Source: DASPKW01 sp038244055
GTDB taxonomy: Bacteria > Planctomycetota > Phycisphaerae > Tepidisphaerales > Tepidisphaeraceae
NCBI GenBank assembly: GCA_038244055.1
Contig: JBBRTW010000257.1
Span: 1 to 9,789, forward strand
Direction of reading: 5' to 3'
Length of the DNA stretch: 9,789 bases
Position numbers and translations under genes: made by a program. This document shows, piece by piece, positions 5,198-9,789 of this stretch. Positions within the stretch are counted from its first letter, which is position 1. Each line of letters opens with the position of its first letter. The notes below the pieces were generated by a model, which did not search any database, was not told the DNA's origin, and saw nothing but the letters and a program-made list of their open reading frames with translations.

Positions 5198-5830
5198 ATG
5201 TCCGATGCGCCGAAAATCAAAATTCTCATCGTGGATGACCATTTCGTCGTCCGCATGGGGTTATCCAGCACACTCAACCTCGAGCCGGATATGCAGGTGA
5301 TCGCCGAGGCCAAGACCGGCAAGGAGGCCCTCACCCTCTACGAACAGCATTTGCCCGATGTCGTGGTGATGGACTACCAGCTTCCGGAGCTAAACGGTGC
5401 CGAGGCCACCGCCGCCATCCGCGCTAAGCATCCCGAGGCCCGAATCATCATGCTTTCGGTCTACAAGGGGGAGGAGGACATCCACCGCGCCGTCCGTGCC
5501 GGGGCGGCCGGATATCTCCCCAAGTCTTCCGAGCCTTCCGAATTGATGGATGCGATTCGGCAGATATTTGCCGGCGGTCGCTACTTCCCCGGCCCGATTG
5601 ATGCCGCCCTGGCCAAGCGGGCCACCCGCGACGAGCTCTCCGAGCGCGAAAAACAGGTTCTCGAAATGCTCGTTAAAGGCCGAAGCAACAAAGAGATAGC
5701 TCATCAACTGGGGATCAGCGAGAACACCGTCAAAGTCCACACCACCCGGGTGTTCGAGAAGCTCAGTGTCGCCGACCGGCTTGAAGCGGTGACCGTCGCC
5801 ATCCGCCGGGGGATCGTGCATCTTCAGTAA
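5198..5830 (+). CDS. NarL/FixJ-family response regulator (receiver + LuxR-type HTH)
   Basis: This 210-residue cytoplasmic transcription factor has the full length of the NarL class. The receiver domain spans about 6-122: acidic pair D13-D14, phospho-acceptor D59 (VVVMDYQLPELNG), S87 as the switch Ser/Thr, and K109 (LPKS). The LuxR-type helix-turn-helix domain spans about 146-208 (LSEREKQVL, then GRSNKEIAHQLGISENTVKVHTTRV). All key residues are present, so it should be phosphorylated and bind DNA as a dimer. The HisKA_3 kinase at 1431-3551 is of the right class to be its partner. It is the gene immediately upstream of the DUF1501/PSD1 pair on the same strand, 126 bp away. No Shine-Dalgarno precedes the ATG at 5198; this start was chosen because it gives the standard short N-terminus before the first receiver strand. 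Target genes are not known. Confidence 0.95.
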   Translation: MSDAPKIKILIVDDHFVVRMGLSSTLNLEPDMQVIAEAKTGKEALTLYEQHLPDVVVMDYQLPELNGAEATAAIRAKHPEARIIMLSVYKGEEDIHRAVRAGAAGYLPKSSEPSELMDAIRQIFAGGRYFPGPIDAALAKRATRDELSEREKQVLEMLVKGRSNKEIAHQLGISENTVKVHTTRVFEKLSVADRLEAVTVAIRRGIVHLQ

Positions 5831-5864
5831 CTGTCCCGCTTTAAGTAAACGCACCTCGCAGGTA

Positions 5865-5877
5865 GGGGTATTACCCA
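5865..5877. promoter_or_regulatory. Palindrome resembling a pair of NarL heptamers
   Basis: GGGTA-T-TACCC (5866-5876) is a perfect palindrome about 80 nt before the DUF1501 start. Read as heptamers, AGGGGTA fits AKRRGTA (the complement of the NarL consensus TACYYMT), though its first base would be G rather than A in the strict register. TACCCAA fits 6 of 7. The arms point the opposite way to the classical NarL 7-2-7 site. It is a candidate operator for the adjacent regulator, inferred from sequence alone. Confidence 0.3.
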
Positions 5878-5903
5878 ACAGTAGTATTGTGCCGTTTCTG
5901 CGG

Positions 5904-5930
5904 ACGGTCTATCTTCCTCACAACGGTCTA
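5904..5930 (+). promoter_or_regulatory. Direct repeat ACGGTCTA, 19-bp period
   Basis: ACGGTCTA occurs at 5904-5911 and again at 5923-5930, start to start 19 bp, close to two helical turns, 27 nt before the DUF1501 ATG. This is the geometry of tandem regulator binding sites, but only 8 bp are shared. Confidence 0.25.
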
Positions 5931-5943
5931 CTCCGCACTTATT

Positions 5944-5948
5944 GAGGA
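5944..5948 (+). promoter_or_regulatory. Shine-Dalgarno fixing the DUF1501 start
   Basis: GAGGA ends 8 nt before the ATG at 5957. This argues for that ATG over the in-frame TTG at 5942, which overlaps the ribosome binding site, and over the inner ATG at 6017. Confidence 0.6.
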
Positions 5949-5956
5949 CACCTCAC

Positions 5957-7402
5957 ATGCGAAAGCTTCCCAATTACGATCCGGCCGAGCACACCCCCCG
6001 TCTTGAAGACGCCTTCATGACCCGCCGCGAGGCGCTGCAGCGCACGGGCATGGGCATGGGCATGCTCACGCTCGGCACCATGCTCGGCAGCAGCCTGATC
6101 GGGCGCTCGGCGCTGGCCGCCCCGCTCGGCAATGGTGCAACCACGAACACGGTCGCCAAAGGTCCGCTTTCACCCAAGCTGCCGCCCAACAAGGTCAAGG
6201 CGAAGCATGTGATTCACATCTTCGCCGGCGGCGGGCCTTCGCATGTGGATACGTTTGATCCCAAGCCGTCGCTCGCCAAATACGAAGATCAGGTCTTGCC
6301 TGGGCTGAATGGGCTGGCGTTTCCATCGCCTTTTGAATTCAAGAAGATGGGCAAATCGGGGATCGAGGTTTCGGAAATCTTCCCGCAGCTTGGCCAGTGC
6401 GTGGATGATATGACCATCATTCGCTCCCTCTGGACGGACATCCCCGCCCACGAGCCAGCCTCCAAGTTCATGCACACCGGCTCGCTCCAGCTTCAAAAGC
6501 CATCGCTCGGCTCCTGGGTCGTCTATGGCCTGGGTAGCGAGAACCAGAACATGCCCGGCTTCATCTCGCTCGGTGGCAAGCCTGAGTATCGCCAGGCGGC
6601 GTTCCTGCCGAGCCTCTTCCAGGGCGTGAACGTCAACTACAACTCCAAGATGCCTCTCACGCAGGTGCTGCTGAACATCCACAACCCCTTCACCGGTTCG
6701 GAAGATCAGCGCCGGCAGTTGGACCTGGCCCGCAAGCTCAATGCGATGCACGCCGAGAAGCTCCACAAAGAAGAGCAGCTCGAAGCCCGCATCGAATCGT
6801 TCGAGATGGCCTTCCGCATGCAGACCGAAGCGACCGATGCCTTCGACATCACTAAGGAATCGCAGGAGACGCGCGACCTCTACGGCAATACGGAATTCGG
6901 ATCGAAGATGCTGGTGGCCCGTCGACTGGTCGAGCGCGGCGTGCGCTTCGTGCAGGTCATGGCGGGTGGTTGGGACCATCACCAGAACCTGGAGCAGAGC
7001 CTCCGCAAGAAGGCGGGCGAGATCGATCAACCGGCCGCGGCGCTGCTCAAGGATCTTAAGAAGCGCGGACTGCTCGATGACACGCTGGTCATCTGGGGCG
7101 GCGAGTTTGGCCGCACCGTGACTCGCGATAAAGGCGGCGCGGGCGCTCCCGGCCGCGATCACAATGGCCGGGCGATGTGCTGCTGGATGGCCGGCGGTGG
7201 CGTCAAGGGCGGATTGGCGTACGGCTCTACCGATGAATTTGGCGCGCGGGCGGCCGACAATCGCGTTCACATTCACGATCTGCACGCGACGATTTTGGCA
7301 CTGCTGGGCTTCGATCACACGAAACTGACGTATCGCTACAACGGCCGGGATTTCCGCCTGACGGATAACTTCGGCGTGCCGGTCAAAGATGTGATCGCCT
7401 GA
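5957..7402 (+). CDS. DUF1501 family protein, Tat-exported
   Basis: 481 residues from the ATG at 5957. A 20-residue hydrophilic extension precedes a twin-arginine signal (T22-R23-R24-E-A-L), a Gly/Met/Leu-rich h-region and an SALAA processing site near 54-55, so the protein should be exported folded. The DUF1501 fold is related to the alkaline phosphatase/sulfatase superfamily. Candidate metal or catalytic residues visible are GGGPSHVD (H96, D98), GGWDHH (D340, H341, H342), GGEFGRT (E383), RDHNGR (D401, H402) and VHIHDLH (H438, H440, H443). The C-terminus has the usual 'LLG.DH..LTY...GRD.RLTD' ending, so the protein is complete. In Planctomycetota this family is nearly always paired with a PSCyt1/DUF1549/DUF1553 protein, which here lies 97 nt downstream on the same strand, probably in one operon. 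The substrate is unknown. A (GGGCAT)3 run at 6046-6063 encodes GMGMGM in the signal. Confidence 0.93.
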   Translation: MRKLPNYDPAEHTPRLEDAFMTRREALQRTGMGMGMLTLGTMLGSSLIGRSALAAPLGNGATTNTVAKGPLSPKLPPNKVKAKHVIHIFAGGGPSHVDTFDPKPSLAKYEDQVLPGLNGLAFPSPFEFKKMGKSGIEVSEIFPQLGQCVDDMTIIRSLWTDIPAHEPASKFMHTGSLQLQKPSLGSWVVYGLGSENQNMPGFISLGGKPEYRQAAFLPSLFQGVNVNYNSKMPLTQVLLNIHNPFTGSEDQRRQLDLARKLNAMHAEKLHKEEQLEARIESFEMAFRMQTEATDAFDITKESQETRDLYGNTEFGSKMLVARRLVERGVRFVQVMAGGWDHHQNLEQSLRKKAGEIDQPAAALLKDLKKRGLLDDTLVIWGGEFGRTVTRDKGGAGAPGRDHNGRAMCCWMAGGGVKGGLAYGSTDEFGARAADNRVHIHDLHATILALLGFDHTKLTYRYNGRDFRLTDNFGVPVKDVIA

Positions 7403-7464
7403 TCTCTAATTTCGCCCGTTTCTTGGCGCGAGTCGACCGTCCGCACGTTGGAAATGATTGGCAA

Positions 7465-7488
7465 ATGGGCGAGGCACCCATGCTACGG
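7465..7488. repeat. Possible dispersed-repeat fragment in the DUF1501-PSD1 spacer
   Basis: ATGGG (7465-7469) and CCCAT (7477-7481) form a short hairpin, followed by GCTACGG. The word ATGGGCGAGGCACCCATGCT resembles, from memory, an intergenic repeat seen in planctomycete-like genomes. It lies immediately before the PSD1 start, where no Shine-Dalgarno is visible. No promoter or terminator is evident in the rest of the 97-nt gap. Confidence 0.3.
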
Positions 7489-7499
7489 CAGAACGAACC

Positions 7500-9789
7500 A
7501 TGAAAAAGATTCTCTTCTCGACCGCCGCGATTCTGGCCGCCGCCTGTGGATTGGCGTTGGCCGCTCCCGTGGGCAAAGCGCCTCCCGCAAAGCAGCCCAC
7601 CGCGGAGAAGCCCAAAACACTGCTCGCCGCCGTCACCCCCATGCCCCCCGCCGGCGCGGTCGCGCCTGGTGCCGCAGGCGCATCGACGGTCCCACAACTG
7701 TCGGCCGAGCAATCGCAGTTTTTCGAGTCCAAGGTCCGCCCGATCCTGACCAGCGCCTGCTACAAGTGCCATAGCGTCGAACAGGGCAAAGCCAAGGGCG
7801 GCCTCACCCTCGACACGCGCGATGGCGTTCTCAAGGGCGGCGAGAATGGCAAGGTCATCGCCGCCGGCGATCCGGCCGCCAGCAAACTGATCACCGCCAT
7901 CACTTACAACGATTCTGAACTGCAGATGCCTCCCAAGGGCGAGAAACTGCCCGATAAGGACATCGCCGTCCTGACGGAGTGGGTGAAGATGGGCGCGCCT
8001 GACCCCCGCGTCGGCCCATCGGTCGGTAAACTCACCGGCCTGACCGACAAGGCCCGCGCTCACTGGGCCTATCAGCCCGTGAAAAATCCCGCGATTCCTG
8101 AAGTGCAGACCAAGGGGTGGGTTAAGACGCCGGTGGATTCGTTCATTCTCGCCAAGCTCGAAGCGGCGGGGTTCAAGCCCTCCGCGCCCGCCAACAAAGA
8201 AGCGCTCCTCCGCCGGGCAACCTACGACCTGACCGGCCTCCCCCCCGCGCCCGAAGAGGTTCACGCCTTCCTGAACGATCAATCCGCCAACGCCTTCGAA
8301 AAAGTCGTCGATCGCCTCCTCGCTTCGCCTCATTACGGCGAGCGCTGGGGCCGATTCTGGCTCGATTCCGCCCGCTACTCCGACACCAGCGGCCAGGAAA
8401 ACAACAACACCAAGACGGATTACCGCTACGCCCACGCCTGGACTTATCGCGATTACGTCATCAAGGCTTTCAACGATGACAAGCCTTTCGATCAGTTCAT
8501 CGTGGAGCAGATCGCGGCCGACCTGCTCCCCGATTCGTCCAAGCATCCGGAGCGCCTGGCAGCGCTCGGTTTCATGACCGTCGGCAAGCGCTTCCAGAAT
8601 CCCAACGATACCATCGATGAGCGCATCGATTCGCTGACCAAATCGACGATGGCCGTCACCGTCGCCTGCGCGCGGTGTCACGATCACAAGTTCGATCCGA
8701 TCCCGACGGCCGACTATTACTCGCTGCACGGCATCTACGCGAGCATCGTCGAACCGGCCGAGCAGCCCCTCCTGGGGGGCACGCCTTCGGGCAAGGATTA
8801 CGAAGATTACAAGGCGAAACAGGCGACGATTGAAGCGAAGAACCGCGACATGTACTTCAACATCGTTGAAGTGCAGGGCAAGGAGTTCCGCCATAAAGCC
8901 ACGCCCTATCTGCTGGCCAATCTCTACGGCCGGAAGAACATGAAGGATGAAATCATCGAGCGCCAGAAGCTCATCAAGGATTTCAAGCTGGATCGCGATC
9001 TCTATCAGGGATTGAAGGTGATCCGCCCCAACGATCCGGTCTTCAGCCCGATTGTCCGCTTCTCGCAAATCCCCGCCGACCAGTTCGCAGCCCGCGCCAA
9101 GGATGTGCTGGCGGAGATTTCCAACTGCAAGATCAACCCGCGCCGGCCAATCAATCCGCTGGTGGTTGCAGCCTTCAAGAACGTCGCCGCCGATTCACTC
9201 AAGAGCATGAAAGATGTCGTCGAGGTCTACGGCAAACTCTTCAGCGGCCTCGATGCCCCGGCCAAGTCGTATCTCCAGGCCAACAAGAGCGCCACCAAGC
9301 CGGGCGACAAGATCACCGGTTTCGATGATGCCCTGGTCGAGTTGCTCCAGGTGCCTTCGGAAATCGTGCCCGCCAGCAAGCTCGATACCGAAGGCCTCAA
9401 GGAAGTCGCCCGCGGCCTGCCCCAGCAGAATGGGAAAATCTACAATCAGTTCCTCTTCAATAACCTCAATGAGTTGGAGATGACCCACCCCGGCGCGCCG
9501 GCGCGGGCGATGATCGTGGCCGAGGGAACGGTCAGGAATTCGCCGATCTTCATCCGCGGAGAAGCGCAGAACAAAGGCCCGATTGTCCCCCATCGCTTCC
9601 CCGAAATTCTAGCCGGCCCAAATCGCCAGCCCTTCAAGCAGGGCAGCGGACGGCTGGAGCTCGCGCAGTCGATCGCCAGCAAGAACAATCCGCTTACCGC
9701 CCGCGTGGCCGTCAATCGCATCTGGATGCGGCACATGGGCGAAGGCTTTGTCCGTACGGTCGATGACATCGGCGTCCAGTCCGAAGCCC
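7500..9789 (+). CDS. PSD1-type protein: PSCyt1 (c-type cytochrome) + DUF1549 + start of DUF1553, 3'-truncated by window end
   Basis: The frame is open from the ATG at 7500 to the window end (763 codons). Residues 1-21 are a Sec signal peptide (MKKILFSTAAILAAACGLALA), followed by a Pro/Ala-rich linker. PSCyt1 (about 70-165) has the heme motif C87-Y-K-C90-H91 and a possible axial Met at M143 (LQMPPKG), so a covalent heme c in the periplasm is likely. DUF1549 (about 208-410) starts VDSFILAKL and holds LTGLPP, HYGERWGRFWLD and a second CXXCH, C390-A-R-C393-H394-D-H396. The central 280 or so residues have no domain I can name. DUF1553 begins near 696 (VPHRFPEIL, then NPLTARVAVNRIW) and is cut off; these proteins usually run 800-1100 residues. 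Its partner is the DUF1501 protein just upstream, probably cotranscribed. The function is unproven; roles in polysaccharide or C1 metabolism have been guessed for the family. Confidence 0.93.
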   Translation, partial: MKKILFSTAAILAAACGLALAAPVGKAPPAKQPTAEKPKTLLAAVTPMPPAGAVAPGAAGASTVPQLSAEQSQFFESKVRPILTSACYKCHSVEQGKAKGGLTLDTRDGVLKGGENGKVIAAGDPAASKLITAITYNDSELQMPPKGEKLPDKDIAVLTEWVKMGAPDPRVGPSVGKLTGLTDKARAHWAYQPVKNPAIPEVQTKGWVKTPVDSFILAKLEAAGFKPSAPANKEALLRRATYDLTGLPPAPEEVHAFLNDQSANAFEKVVDRLLASPHYGERWGRFWLDSARYSDTSGQENNNTKTDYRYAHAWTYRDYVIKAFNDDKPFDQFIVEQIAADLLPDSSKHPERLAALGFMTVGKRFQNPNDTIDERIDSLTKSTMAVTVACARCHDHKFDPIPTADYYSLHGIYASIVEPAEQPLLGGTPSGKDYEDYKAKQATIEAKNRDMYFNIVEVQGKEFRHKATPYLLANLYGRKNMKDEIIERQKLIKDFKLDRDLYQGLKVIRPNDPVFSPIVRFSQIPADQFAARAKDVLAEISNCKINPRRPINPLVVAAFKNVAADSLKSMKDVVEVYGKLFSGLDAPAKSYLQANKSATKPGDKITGFDDALVELLQVPSEIVPASKLDTEGLKEVARGLPQQNGKIYNQFLFNNLNELEMTHPGAPARAMIVAEGTVRNSPIFIRGEAQNKGPIVPHRFPEILAGPNRQPFKQGSGRLELAQSIASKNNPLTARVAVNRIWMRHMGEGFVRTVDDIGVQSEA

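Noticed and set aside
5874..5930. Possible short CRISPR-like or iteron array before DUF1501
   Set aside because: Only two 8-bp copies are present, with no further units, no Cas genes and no replication gene.
6170..7318. 382-codon open frame antisense to DUF1501
   Set aside because: The sense strand encodes a complete DUF1501 protein with conserved motifs; the antisense product is low-quality shadow sequence.
7383..9068. Long open frame (561 codons) on the minus strand opposite the PSD1 gene
   Set aside because: It is antisense to a clear PSCyt1/DUF1549 protein, is rich in Gly/Arg/Val as expected of a shadow frame in GC-rich DNA, and has no recognisable motif.

Overview
The window looks like chromosomal DNA from a planctomycete, or less likely a verrucomicrobium. 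It is GC-rich and carries a DUF1501 protein next to a PSCyt1/DUF1549/DUF1553 ('PSD1') cytochrome protein, a prepilin-like protein with the H-X9-DG C-terminal motif, and a PmoA-family (DUF6807) protein. That combination is typical of Planctomycetota. This assignment rests on recognised families, not on a database search.

Layout. 1-783 (+) is the 3' end of a PmoA-family gene, with a perfect GC-rich hairpin directly after its stop. 784-1028 is a non-coding leader with a sigma-54-like element and a strong bulged hairpin. It precedes a small orphan gene (1029-1355, +) that has a good ribosome binding site. 1431-3551 (+) encodes a membrane-bound NarX/DesK-type histidine kinase whose periplasmic part is a duplicated pair of OB-fold-like modules. 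3552-3820 is a convergent intergenic region filled by a large inverted repeat built from 9-nt CACGAA units. 3821-4057 and 4136-5122 (both -) encode a small conserved-type hypothetical protein and a pseudopilin-like protein. A 75-bp divergent spacer with a perfect 8-bp dyad separates the latter from a NarL/LuxR response regulator (5198-5830, +). 5957-7402 (+) is a Tat-exported DUF1501 protein. 7500-9789 (+) is a PSD1 protein that runs off the window.

How the genes may work together. The HisKA_3 kinase and NarL-type regulator are the expected partner types for each other, although two opposite-strand genes separate them. The regulator lies directly upstream of the DUF1501/PSD1 pair. The 126-bp spacer between them holds a NarL-heptamer-like palindrome and an 8-bp direct repeat, so regulation of the pair by this two-component system is a reasonable but untested idea. 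DUF1501 and PSD1 are usual partners, both exported, with unknown substrates. The PSD1 protein has two CXXCH motifs.

I found no tRNA, rRNA, CRISPR array, transposase or phage gene. The less ordinary material is in the non-coding DNA (hairpins, dyads, the 9-nt-unit inverted repeat) and in the duplicated sensor domain. I see no clearly new multi-gene system.
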